The notes below the pieces were generated by a model. The model searched no databases. It worked only from the letters and a program-made list of their open reading frames with translations, and was not told the origin of the DNA. Made by a program: the position numbers and the translations under genes. A DNA stretch of 38,702 bases from Verrucomicrobia subdivision 3 bacterium UBA693 (lineage in GTDB: Bacteria > Verrucomicrobiota > Verrucomicrobiia > Limisphaerales > UBA8199). The stretch spans positions 1-38,702 of the forward strand of contig DBMR01000064.1 of the NCBI GenBank assembly GCA_002298785.1. The letters are read 5' to 3'. Below, piece after piece: positions 7,247-15,315 of the stretch (the stretch's first letter is position 1; each line of letters starts with the position of its first letter).

Positions 7247-8773
7247 TTATTTGGAAACAACAGGAGTTTGAGCCACCGCCAGCCCGGAAGCGGACGGCGC
7301 CTGGGCGGTCTGCTGGAGCAGGTTCTCGACGCTGGCGTGCATGACGCGCGTGAACGGCTCCGGATGCAGCCCGATCCAAAACACAAAAACCAGCAGCGGC
7401 GCCAGCGTGACCACCTCCCGGAAGCCCAGGTCCTGCAACTTCGAGTGATCGGGATTTTTGGTCGAGCCGTAGGCCAACTTCTGCAGCATGCGCAGCATGT
7501 AGGCGGCGGCGAGCACCACGCCCGGGGCCACCAGGATCATCATGACCTGGGAGAACTTGAACCCGCCGGCCATGACCATGAATTCACCGATGAAACTGTT
7601 GGTGCCCGGGAAGGCCAGCGACGAGAGCGCGAAGACGCCCGCGAACGCCGCCAGGACTGGCAACCGCTTACCCATGCCGGCGGCCTGGCCCAGCTCCCGG
7701 CTATGGAGCCGCTCATAGATAATGCCGACGGTGATGAACAACGCGCCGGTCGTCACCCCGTGATTGATCATGACCATGATCGCGCCTTCCAACCCCATTT
7801 TGTTCATGGCGAAGATGCCGAGCGTCGCGAATCCCATGTGGGCCACGCTCGAGTAGGCGACGAGTTTTTTGAGATCGGTCTGGGCCAGCGCGGTCAGGCC
7901 GCCGTAGGAAATGGCCACGACGGAGAGCGCCATCACCCACGGAGTGAAATGGGCGGCGGCCCAGGGCGTGATCGGGAGGGAGAAGCGCAGGAAGCCATAG
8001 GTGCCCATCTTCAGGAGCACGCTGGCGAGGATAACGCTGCCCGCGGTGGGCGCTTCCACGTGCGCGGCCGGCAGCCATGTATGGAACGGGAACATCGGCA
8101 CCTTGATGGCAAACGAGATGAAGAACGCCAGGAACACCCAGGTTTGAAACTCGTGCGAGTAAGGCTTGCCCATCATATCGGGAATGTAGAATGAACCCAC
8201 TTGCAGGCGCAGGGCGATCAGGGCCACCAACAGGAACACCGACCCGGACATGGTATAAATGAAGAACTTGAGCGAGGCGTAGATTTTGCGCGGCCCGCCC
8301 CAAATCCCGATGAGCAGGGCCATGGGGATCAGCATCGCTTCCCAGAAAACGAAGAAGAGGACGAAATCGAGGGCGCAGAACACGCCGATCATGGCGCTCT
8401 CCATGATCAGCAGGCAGATCATGAATTCGCGGATGCGGTTTTGGATGTAATTCCAGGAACACAGGACGCACAGCGGCATGATGAGCGTGGTGAGCAGCAC
8501 CAGCAACAGGCTGATGCCATCGATGCCCAGGGCGTATTGAATCTTGAGCGTGGGAATCCAGTTGGCGGTTTCCGTGAACTGGAATTTGGAGGTGGCGACA
8601 TCAAAACCGGTGTATAGCGGGAGGGAAACGACAGCGATGATCGTGGTGGCGGCCAGGGTCCACCAGCGCAGCCAGCGATCGCTGCGAATAAACGCGGCCA
8701 CGACCGCCGCCGCCAGCGGGCTGAAAATCAGGAGGCTTAAAAGGCAAGAGCCGGTTGAACTGGGAGAGGTCAT
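7247..8773 (-). CDS. nuoM: NADH-quinone oxidoreductase subunit M
   Basis: This encodes 508 residues, typical of NuoM, an antiporter-like proton-pumping subunit in the membrane arm. E145 (VFWEAMLIPMALLIG), K224 and HTWLPAAHVEAPTAGS (231-246) with K255 match the charged channel residues of the family. The start codon overlaps the stop of the upstream antiporter-like gene (ATGA), indicating translational coupling. Hydrophobic helices span the whole length, with a short soluble C-terminus. Confidence 0.95.
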   Translation of the reverse strand: MTSPSSTGSCLLSLLIFSPLAAAVVAAFIRSDRWLRWWTLAATTIIAVVSLPLYTGFDVATSKFQFTETANWIPTLKIQYALGIDGISLLLVLLTTLIMPLCVLCSWNYIQNRIREFMICLLIMESAMIGVFCALDFVLFFVFWEAMLIPMALLIGIWGGPRKIYASLKFFIYTMSGSVFLLVALIALRLQVGSFYIPDMMGKPYSHEFQTWVFLAFFISFAIKVPMFPFHTWLPAAHVEAPTAGSVILASVLLKMGTYGFLRFSLPITPWAAAHFTPWVMALSVVAISYGGLTALAQTDLKKLVAYSSVAHMGFATLGIFAMNKMGLEGAIMVMINHGVTTGALFITVGIIYERLHSRELGQAAGMGKRLPVLAAFAGVFALSSLAFPGTNSFIGEFMVMAGGFKFSQVMMILVAPGVVLAAAYMLRMLQKLAYGSTKNPDHSKLQDLGFREVVTLAPLLVFVFWIGLHPEPFTRVMHASVENLLQQTAQAPSASGLAVAQTPVVSK

Positions 8774-10581
8774 CGCGTTAAAGCATTCGTGAACAGCAAC
8801 AGGGCGAGAAGGAGCACGGCAGCCACCGCGAAGGAGATCGCCAGGTTCTCCTGCATTTGGCCGCGCTGCGCGCCCCGCAGGCGCCGACCGACCGCCGCCA
8901 CACTGTAGGCCACGCCGTCCACCGCGCCATCGATCACTTTGTTGTCAAAAAAGCCCGCCACCCGGGCCGTCAGCATCAGCGGGATGAGTCCCGCCAGGCG
9001 ATAAAGCTCGCCCACCAGGGTGTCGACCGCCTGCACCGGGCCGCGGGCGAAAGCCCGGAAAGCCCGTCCTCCCATGCGATAGAACCAATCCATGTCCAGA
9101 CTGATGGTCGGCTCGGGGGTCAGCTTCTTCAGCAACAGGAAGAAACCCAGGGCCGTGAACAGGAGGATTTGCAGGGTCTCGGATACATGATAGCTGGAGT
9201 AGACCGATTTGCCATATTCCGCGGCGACCTCCGGATAGGGCAGCATCCGGTAGAGATACGGGGTATAGCACCCGATGAAAATGCACAGGAAGGAGGCGAT
9301 GGCCATGGCCATGGCCATATTCCAGGGTGGGTCCCCGGCCCGGGCCTCGACTTCGGGCCGCGGTTTGTTTTTGCCGAACCAGATGAAATACGGAACCTTC
9401 AAGCCCGTGTGCAGGAACGTGCCCGCCGAAGCCAGCATCAAGAGGAAACCGACCCAGAGCTTATGTTCTTCAAACCCGGCAGAGACGATCATCGACTTGC
9501 TGACAAAACCGCTAAAGAGAGGGAAGGCCGAGATCGACAGACCGCCGATGAGGGTGAACACGAAGGTCCAGGGCATTTTGCGCCACAGCCCGCCCAACTC
9601 CGTGAACTTGCTCTCTCCCGTCATGTGCAGGACGGTGCCGCAGCCCATGAACAACAGGCCTTTGTAGAGAATGTGAGCGAAGGCGTGGGCGCAGGCGCCG
9701 TTGATCGCCATCTGGGTCCCGAGCCCGACGCCGGCCACCATGTAGCCGACCTGACTGATAATGTGGTAGGCCAGCAGGCGGCGGCAGTCATTTTCCAGCA
9801 CGGCGTAAACCACACCGTAGAGCGCCATGATGACACCCAGCGGGACGAGGATTTCCATGCCGGCGCATCCGCGGCACAGGGCATAGACGGCGGTCTTGGT
9901 GGTGAAGGCGCACATGAACACCGAACCGTTGAAAGTCGCTTCGCCATAGGCATCCGGCAGCCACGCGTGCAGCGGCGGCACGGCGGCGTTCAAGATGAAC
10001 CCGAGCATGATGAGCCAGATCCCCGCGGTCGGATGATGCACATCCATTTGCACGAAATCCCAACTGCCCACTTTGGTGCAGTGCAGCACCATGCCGAGCA
10101 GCAACGCCAATCCGCCGGCCACGTGCACCAGCAGGTACCGATAACCGGCCCCCTGGGACTCCGGCCGGCCGCGAAACCAGACCAGGAACACCGAGGAGAA
10201 CGCCATGATTTCCCAGAACAGGAACAGCGTGATGAAATCTCCGGCGAAAATCGCGCCGATGGATCCCGCCACATAGATCCACGCCGCCGCGTGCTGTTTG
10301 TTATCCTGCACATGGGCGCCGTAAAGGCTGCCGATGATGCACATCAGCGCCATGATGTAGCCGAACACCAGGCTGAGGCTGTCCACCCGGCCAAAGGTCA
10401 TCGTCCATTTGTCGAGGAAACTGATCTGGCCAAACGTCCCCGCCGACATTCTCAACACCGTCAGGAACACCAGGATGGGCACGCCGACGAGGTAGGCCTT
10501 TTTGAGCGCGCGCGGCACCAGGGGCAGCAGCAGCGCGCCCGCAATCAAGATCAGCGAGGGATGGATCCAGGGACTATTCAT
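8770..10581 (-). CDS. NuoL/MrpD-like antiporter subunit of complex I
   Basis: This encodes 603 residues, about 14 core helices plus a long C-terminal extension. The core carries E124 (FLFWEIMAFSS), HAWLPDAYGEATFNGS (205-220) and K229 (TTKTAVY). The usual transmembrane-7 lysine, seven residues before the HxWLP histidine, is replaced by N198 (FILNAAVPPLHAW). The tail has LDMDWFYR, as in many MrpD proteins, then FDNKVIDGAVDGV and a last helix as in NuoL. It therefore looks like an MrpD-type core with a NuoL-type tail, standing where nuoL usually is. It overlaps its neighbours by 8 and 4 bases. GGGAG before the start is a good ribosome binding site. Confidence 0.85.
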   Translation of the reverse strand: MNSPWIHPSLILIAGALLLPLVPRALKKAYLVGVPILVFLTVLRMSAGTFGQISFLDKWTMTFGRVDSLSLVFGYIMALMCIIGSLYGAHVQDNKQHAAAWIYVAGSIGAIFAGDFITLFLFWEIMAFSSVFLVWFRGRPESQGAGYRYLLVHVAGGLALLLGMVLHCTKVGSWDFVQMDVHHPTAGIWLIMLGFILNAAVPPLHAWLPDAYGEATFNGSVFMCAFTTKTAVYALCRGCAGMEILVPLGVIMALYGVVYAVLENDCRRLLAYHIISQVGYMVAGVGLGTQMAINGACAHAFAHILYKGLLFMGCGTVLHMTGESKFTELGGLWRKMPWTFVFTLIGGLSISAFPLFSGFVSKSMIVSAGFEEHKLWVGFLLMLASAGTFLHTGLKVPYFIWFGKNKPRPEVEARAGDPPWNMAMAMAIASFLCIFIGCYTPYLYRMLPYPEVAAEYGKSVYSSYHVSETLQILLFTALGFFLLLKKLTPEPTISLDMDWFYRMGGRAFRAFARGPVQAVDTLVGELYRLAGLIPLMLTARVAGFFDNKVIDGAVDGVAYSVAAVGRRLRGAQRGQMQENLAISFAVAAVLLLALLLFTNALTR

Positions 10582-10837
10582 CGTAGAAATTCTCCCGCTT
10601 CATGATTCCGGCGTGGCCGTACCACTTGGAAACCAGGATGATGGCGACACAGGCGACAAAACCGAAAACCGACCAGAAGCCGGGCAGGCGCTCAATCTCG
10701 GTGTGGGAATGCCCCTCTTTGTGAACAAAGAACGGGAGGGCGTCCACCACGACCAGCAAGCCCAGCAGGACGTAACAAATCTTGATCAACGGCTTGAGCC
10801 GGTCCCGGAGGAATTCGATTAATCGCACCAGTTTCAT
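10574..10837 (-). CDS. small membrane protein between antiporter-like complex I subunits
   Basis: This encodes 87 residues with two predicted helices, about 18-38 (IKICYVLLGLLVVVDALPFF) and 52-72, separated by a His/Glu-rich loop (HKEGHSHTEIERLPG). It lies between two antiporter-like genes with a 2-base gap and an 8-base overlap, so it is almost certainly translated with them and is a candidate accessory subunit of the membrane arm. I do not recognise a named family. Confidence 0.75.
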   Translation of the reverse strand: MKLVRLIEFLRDRLKPLIKICYVLLGLLVVVDALPFFVHKEGHSHTEIERLPGFWSVFGFVACVAIILVSKWYGHAGIMKRENFYDE

Positions 10838-10839
10838 GT

Positions 10840-12327
10840 TCAGAGCAGCGCTTGCACGAAGCGCATGAAGAAATTCGGGTACAGCCCAATGGCCAGCGAG
10901 ATCAACGCGGTGATGGCGAGCGGAATGACCATCGCCGGGTGGGCCTCTTTATAATGGTGCCCGGCATCGGCCGGGGCCGGCTTGCCAAAGAAACCGTGAT
11001 AAACCACCGGGGCAAAATAGGCGGTGTTCAGCAGGGTGCTGGCCATCAACACCAGCAGGATGCCCAGGGAGCCGGCATCCATCGCGCCGTTCAGCAGATA
11101 CCATTTGGTCACGAAACCCGCGACCGGCGGCGCCCCGATCATGCTCAAAGATGCCAACGCAAACGCGGCGAAGGTAATCGGCATAACCCGACCCAACCCG
11201 TGCATCTCGGAGATGTTCTTCTTATGGGTAGCGACGTAAATGGCGCCCGCGCAAAAGAACAGGGTGATCTTCGAGAACGCGTGGTTGGCGATGTGAATCA
11301 GGCCGCCCTCGACCCCGGTGGGCGTGAGCAGTGCCACGCCGAGGATGACATAGGAAAGCTGGCTGACGGTCGAGTAGGCCAACCGGGCTTTGAGGTTGTC
11401 CTTGCTCAACGCCACGATGGAAGCCACCAGGATGGTGATGGAAACGAAGTAGGCGGTCGGCAGGCCGAGATTCAAGGCGTCCATGCGATCCAGCCCAAAG
11501 ACATACAGCATCACGCGGACGGTGGAGAACACGCCGACTTTGACGACGGCGACCGCGTGCAGCAGCGCGCTGACGGGTGTTGGCGCCACCATGGCGCTGG
11601 GCAGCCAGCTATGCAGCGGCATGATGCCGTTTTTGGCGAAGCCCAGGATGCAGCATCCGTAGAGGATTGTGACCACCCAGCGGCCGGCTTCCGGCGGGAA
11701 CGGGATGCCGGAGTGGATGTTGGTGGCGAAATCGAGGGTGCCCGTGAGCACGTAAATGAGCACCATCGCCGGCAGAATGAGACCTTTGGCGGTCGTGGTC
11801 AGATACACCAGGTATTTCTTCCCGCCTTCGTAACTTTCCTCGTCCTGGTGGTGCGCCACCAGTGGGTAGGTGCAGACGCTCACGATCTCATAGAAGAGAT
11901 ACATCGTGAGCAGGTTGTCCGAGAGCGCGCAGCCGATGGCCCCGAACAGCGCCAACGCAAAACAAGTGTTGAACCGGGTTTGCTCGTGTTCATGCAAACC
12001 CCGCATGTAGCCGGCGGAATAGAACACCGTCAGCACCCACAGGAAAGAGGCCGCCAACGCGAACACCATCGAGAGCGCATCCGCACGGAGGGTGAAACTG
12101 AGATTGGGCAGCAGATTGAAGAGGGTGAAAGCCAGGCGCTTGTGAGCCAGGACATCCGGCACCAGAGAGACTATGACGCCGAGCAGCGTGACGGCAGCCA
12201 GCACCGAAAAACCTTCCCTGACATTGGGCTTCTTGCCGGAGGCCATCACCAATCCGGCCCCCACCAAGGGAGCCAGGATCGCCAGCAACAGGCGTATATC
12301 TTGTGTCGTTTCCATGGCGTCAACCAT
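10840..12327 (-). CDS. MrpD/NuoM-like antiporter subunit
   Basis: This encodes 495 residues, the length of MrpD. Channel residues are E147 (MYLFYEIVSVCTYP), K232 (GFAKNGIMPLHSWLPSAM) and K263 (AVVKVGVFS). The order 'APTPVSALLHAV' after HSWLP is typical of MrpD and related subunits of membrane hydrogenases and complex I-like enzymes. It probably forms a fourth ion-translocating module in this complex I. Two starts are possible: 12327, overlapping nuoK by eight bases, or 12315 (METTQD). Neither has a clear ribosome binding site. The operon context makes a free-standing Na+/H+ antiporter unlikely, since the other mrp genes are absent. Confidence 0.85.
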   Translation of the reverse strand: MVDAMETTQDIRLLLAILAPLVGAGLVMASGKKPNVREGFSVLAAVTLLGVIVSLVPDVLAHKRLAFTLFNLLPNLSFTLRADALSMVFALAASFLWVLTVFYSAGYMRGLHEHEQTRFNTCFALALFGAIGCALSDNLLTMYLFYEIVSVCTYPLVAHHQDEESYEGGKKYLVYLTTTAKGLILPAMVLIYVLTGTLDFATNIHSGIPFPPEAGRWVVTILYGCCILGFAKNGIMPLHSWLPSAMVAPTPVSALLHAVAVVKVGVFSTVRVMLYVFGLDRMDALNLGLPTAYFVSITILVASIVALSKDNLKARLAYSTVSQLSYVILGVALLTPTGVEGGLIHIANHAFSKITLFFCAGAIYVATHKKNISEMHGLGRVMPITFAAFALASLSMIGAPPVAGFVTKWYLLNGAMDAGSLGILLVLMASTLLNTAYFAPVVYHGFFGKPAPADAGHHYKEAHPAMVIPLAITALISLAIGLYPNFFMRFVQALL

Positions 12328-12646
12328 TCAAATCCGATAGCTCCTTGGTCTTCACGGAGCGATAATTGCGGTAAACCGCAATGACAATGCTCAGGGCGAT
12401 GGCGATTTCAGCCGCGGCCAAGCCCATGATGAACAAGACGAAAATCTGGCCCGCACTCTGGTCCGCGACTTTGAACCGATTGAAAGCCATGAAATTGAGT
12501 GCGGCGGCGGAGAAGATCAGCTCGCCGGAAATCAGCATGCCGATCAGCGTGCGACGGCGCAGCAGGCCAAAGACCCCCAACGCCAGCAACAGGGCGGCGG
12601 TGATGAAATAGAAATCGGGACGGTCGTAGAGTGGGGTCGGATTCAT
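12320..12646 (-). CDS. nuoK: NADH-quinone oxidoreductase subunit K
   Basis: This encodes 108 residues with three helices. The conserved glutamates of NuoK are visible in SGELIFSAAALNFMAF and GLAAAEIAIALSIVIAVYRN. The second lies in the family's typical 'AAEAAIGLA' position, here AAEIAIALS. It is part of the proton path in the membrane arm. The start overlaps the nuoJ stop (ATGA), and GGGAGAG upstream is a good ribosome binding site. Confidence 0.95.
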   Translation of the reverse strand: MNPTPLYDRPDFYFITAALLLALGVFGLLRRRTLIGMLISGELIFSAAALNFMAFNRFKVADQSAGQIFVLFIMGLAAAEIAIALSIVIAVYRNYRSVKTKELSDLNG

Positions 12647-13176
12647 GCTTTATCTCTCCCGGCTCGGGCGATGGCCAGCGCACCCAAAATCGCGACAAAC
12701 AAGGCCAGCGAGATCAACTCGAACGGCACGCTGTAGGTGGTGAGCAGGGCCTCGCCGATAAGCTTGATGGACCCGTCGTTCGTCCGGGTCACCGGCGCGG
12801 TCCAATCGTGCTGCGCTCCCAACCGCCACAGACCGTAGAAAATCGCCGCACCGACCGCCATGGCCATGCCGCTCCAGGCAAAGTCGACGCCCTTCTTCTT
12901 TTCGACGACCGCCTCTTCCGGTTCAGCGAGCATGACGGCGAAAATGATGGTCACACACACCGCGCCGACGTAGATCAAAATTTCCATCAGGGCCAGGAAC
13001 GGGCTATGCAAGAAATAGTAAAGCCCGGCAAGGCCAATACAGCAGATGGCCAGACCACAAACACTGTGGATAATGCGCCTGGTCATCACCGCGAGCACCG
13101 CTCCAGCCACGGTGGTGGCCAGCGCAAACAAAAAGACCAGGTTGACGATGTAACCGCCGGCGGGAAATTCACTCAT
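12643..13176 (-). CDS. nuoJ: NADH-quinone oxidoreductase subunit J
   Basis: This encodes 177 residues with five hydrophobic segments. The helix-3 signature is clear in FLALMEILIYVGAVCVTIIFAVML, which matches the 'E...YVGAI.VLFLF.VML' pattern of NuoJ. The C-terminal segment (LISLALFVAILGALAIA) also fits. The start overlaps the nuoI stop (ATGA), and GGGAG precedes it. It sits in the membrane arm next to NuoK and NuoH. Confidence 0.95.
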   Translation of the reverse strand: MSEFPAGGYIVNLVFLFALATTVAGAVLAVMTRRIIHSVCGLAICCIGLAGLYYFLHSPFLALMEILIYVGAVCVTIIFAVMLAEPEEAVVEKKKGVDFAWSGMAMAVGAAIFYGLWRLGAQHDWTAPVTRTNDGSIKLIGEALLTTYSVPFELISLALFVAILGALAIARAGRDKA

Positions 13177-13805
13177 TTGGATTCTCCCGAAGCAGCCGGT
13201 GGCGGGGTGGTGGCAGAGGTGGAAACTGGAGGGGTGGAAGTCGCTGGAGGTGTGGCCGGCAAGACCGGCGCGGGAACCGAGGGAGCCGTTGCCGGCGCCG
13301 GAGCTGGGACGGCTACCTTTTCGCTCGGAGAACCGACCGCCAACCGGTTGGTTCCTTCCGCCGCCTCCCGTTCCGCTTCGAGGCGCTTGAACAAATCCAT
13401 GACGAATTCATCCTTGCTGGTGCTGGCGAGGTTGAACTCCCGGGAGAATCGAATGGCGCCGTCGCGGCAGGCCTCGACGCAGGACCCGCACAGGCTGCAC
13501 TTGGTGAAATCGAGCTGGTAGAGGGTGACCGATTTCTTCTTCGCACCTTCCAACTTGGCCCCATCAACGGTGATGCAATCGCTCGGACAGGCGCGCTCGC
13601 ACAATTTGCACGCAAAACAGACGGCTCGGCCGGTTTCCGGATCGCGCACCAGTTCGATATGCCCGCGGAACCGCGCGGGCATCTTCAACGATTCATGCGG
13701 ATACTGAACGGTGATCGTCGGCTTGAAGAACTCGCCGATGGTGATGCGCATGCCCGTCACCAGGCTCTTAAATCCGTCGTAAACTTCTTTGATCGGGTTG
13801 CTCAT
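13173..13805 (-). CDS. nuoI: NADH-quinone oxidoreductase subunit I (2x[4Fe-4S])
   Basis: This encodes 210 residues. The peripheral-arm ferredoxin carries clusters N6a/N6b. First motif: C63, C66, C69 and C73 followed by Pro. Second motif: C103, C106, C109 and C113, with Arg where Pro usually follows. The last ~60 residues are an extra Pro/Ala/Thr/Ser-rich tail (PAPAPATAPSVPAP and similar) not found in typical NuoI of about 160-180 residues. The start ATG overlaps the nuoH stop by four bases. A longer in-frame start further upstream would run through nuoH and is rejected. Confidence 0.93.
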   Translation of the reverse strand: MSNPIKEVYDGFKSLVTGMRITIGEFFKPTITVQYPHESLKMPARFRGHIELVRDPETGRAVCFACKLCERACPSDCITVDGAKLEGAKKKSVTLYQLDFTKCSLCGSCVEACRDGAIRFSREFNLASTSKDEFVMDLFKRLEAEREAAEGTNRLAVGSPSEKVAVPAPAPATAPSVPAPVLPATPPATSTPPVSTSATTPPPAASGESK

Positions 13806-14803
13806 AGCCGATGTCCTAAAAGTTTGATAATCGCGCTGGAGAGGATGAAGGTGAATAGCGAAACCGGGATTAGAATCTTCCAGGACAGGTTCAGCAGCCC
13901 GTAGAACTGCGTGCGCGGGAACGTCCAGCGAATCCATACCACCGAGAACACCAGAAAATAGAGCTTCAGCAGGAACCAGATCAAACCCGACCAGAGTCCA
14001 AACGGACTTTGCCAACCGCCAAGGAACAGCACCGTCCCGACGCTGCACCCGAGCAGGATGTTGGCGTACTCCGCCATGAAGAACACGCCGAAGCCCATCC
14101 CGGAATACTCCGTGTAAGCCCCGGCGACCAGTTCGCTTTCCGCCTCGGCCATGTCAAAGGGAGCCCGGTTGGTTTCCGCCAGCATGCAGGTGAAAAAGAT
14201 CAGAAAAGTAATTGGCGCCAAAGGATTTACCCACACACGGAAGATATTCCAGTTCCAGAACCACCCGGCCTGGTCCTGCACGATCTCATGCAAATTCATC
14301 GTGCCAGTCCCCATGATGATCGTAATCACGACCAACAGCATCGGGATTTCGTAAGCCACGTTCTGTGATACCACCCGCGCCGCCGAGATAATCGCGTATT
14401 TGTTACGGGACGCCCATCCGCCGAGCATCACCGCCATGACGTTGATGGAGCCGAAGGCGAAAATCATGAGCAAACCGACGTTGATATTCCGAGCGGCCAG
14501 GCTTTCGCTGAACGGAACCACCGCCAGGCCAATCATGGCCGGCGCCATAACCATCAGCGGGGCGGCCCGGAAAAGGGTCCTGTCCACCCCGGCCGGGACG
14601 ATCAACTGCTTGGACATCAACTTGGCCGCATCGGCGATTGGTTGCAGTAAACCCGCCCAACCAGCCTCGTTCGGACCCGGACGACGCTGAAAGCGACCGG
14701 CACCCTTGCGTTCCACCCAGACGAGGTAGGCGGCGTTAAACCCGACGAAGCCCATCAGGCCCGCCACGAACAGTATCAATCGAATTGGTTCCGGAACGCT
14801 CAT
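13802..14803 (-). CDS. nuoH: NADH-quinone oxidoreductase subunit H
   Basis: This encodes 333 residues with eight or so helices; the subunit forms the quinone-binding chamber. Family signatures are ERKGAGRFQRRPGPNEAG (31-48) and AETNRAPFDMAEAESELV. The ATG at 14803 (MSVPEPIRLILFV) matches the usual N-terminus; the in-frame extension to 14935 is charged and unlike the family. There is no clear ribosome binding site. It is the first gene of the cluster in the window. nuoA-G are absent upstream, so the complex is encoded at two or more loci. Confidence 0.95.
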   Translation of the reverse strand: MSVPEPIRLILFVAGLMGFVGFNAAYLVWVERKGAGRFQRRPGPNEAGWAGLLQPIADAAKLMSKQLIVPAGVDRTLFRAAPLMVMAPAMIGLAVVPFSESLAARNINVGLLMIFAFGSINVMAVMLGGWASRNKYAIISAARVVSQNVAYEIPMLLVVITIIMGTGTMNLHEIVQDQAGWFWNWNIFRVWVNPLAPITFLIFFTCMLAETNRAPFDMAEAESELVAGAYTEYSGMGFGVFFMAEYANILLGCSVGTVLFLGGWQSPFGLWSGLIWFLLKLYFLVFSVVWIRWTFPRTQFYGLLNLSWKILIPVSLFTFILSSAIIKLLGHRL

Positions 14804-15315
14804 TTGCGGGGGGCCACCGCGGCGCAGGGCCGCAGGGTTGGTTCCACCAAATAATTTGTTGCGCGATTGCTCATCGTCGTCTTCAAGACGGGTTCTCCAG
14901 CCGTCTCCGGCAGGAATTCCCACGTCGGGAATCAAGATACGGCAACCGGTTTGGAAGACTTCACATGGATTGTCATTTGCTGAGCATTTTTTGTCCTATG
15001 GTGGACAAGGAAGCATTTGTCTCACTGCTCAGCACCCCCAAACCATGAATAATTTCTGATGCCGGAAAAGCCTTTCCCCCCGGAAAATAGGTCGTTTAGG
15101 CGGTTCGCCGTCACTTGATTACCAGCTCATTCACAGGGGTGGTCGAGGGAGCGGCGAACCGGAATCCGGCCGCATTTTGAGCAAGGGAATGGACAGGATT
15201 GCCGGAAAGGTGCAGAGTACGAGCGTGGAAAGAACGCGGGCGAGGCAACGGAGACGCGCGCCAGGTCAGTGAGGATGTCCCCAGGAAGGTTCCCGCCGGC
15301 GACAACACAAATCCT
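14804..15315. other. divergent intergenic region between nuoH and the radical SAM gene
   Basis: This 512-base gap holds no convincing gene. It must contain the promoter of the nuo operon (minus strand) and that of the radical SAM gene (plus strand), but I see no clear -35/-10 pair. A nested inverted repeat is listed separately at 14979-15033. A small hairpin, GGAAA-AGCC-TTTCC, lies around 15065. Confidence 0.6.
14979..15033. promoter_or_regulatory. nested inverted repeats upstream of nuoH
   Basis: The inner palindrome is TTGTCC-tatggt-GGACAA at 14991-15008. The outer arms are GCTGAGCA (14979-14986) and TGCTCAGC (15026-15033). Both pairs are perfect. Placed 175-230 bases upstream of nuoH and 280-340 bases upstream of the radical SAM gene, this could be an operator or a structured leader. 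No known regulator site is recognised. Confidence 0.4.

Noticed and set aside
8857..10605. Long open frame of 582 codons on the plus strand opposite the NuoL-like gene
   Set aside because: It is antisense to a clearly coding membrane protein in GC-rich DNA and reads as a His/Arg/Gln-rich string with no family features. The same applies to the frames at 4507-5703 and 10852-12384.
15111..15308. 65-codon minus-strand frame upstream of the radical SAM gene
   Set aside because: It has no ribosome binding site or recognisable motif, and it lies in the region that must hold promoters for the divergent genes.
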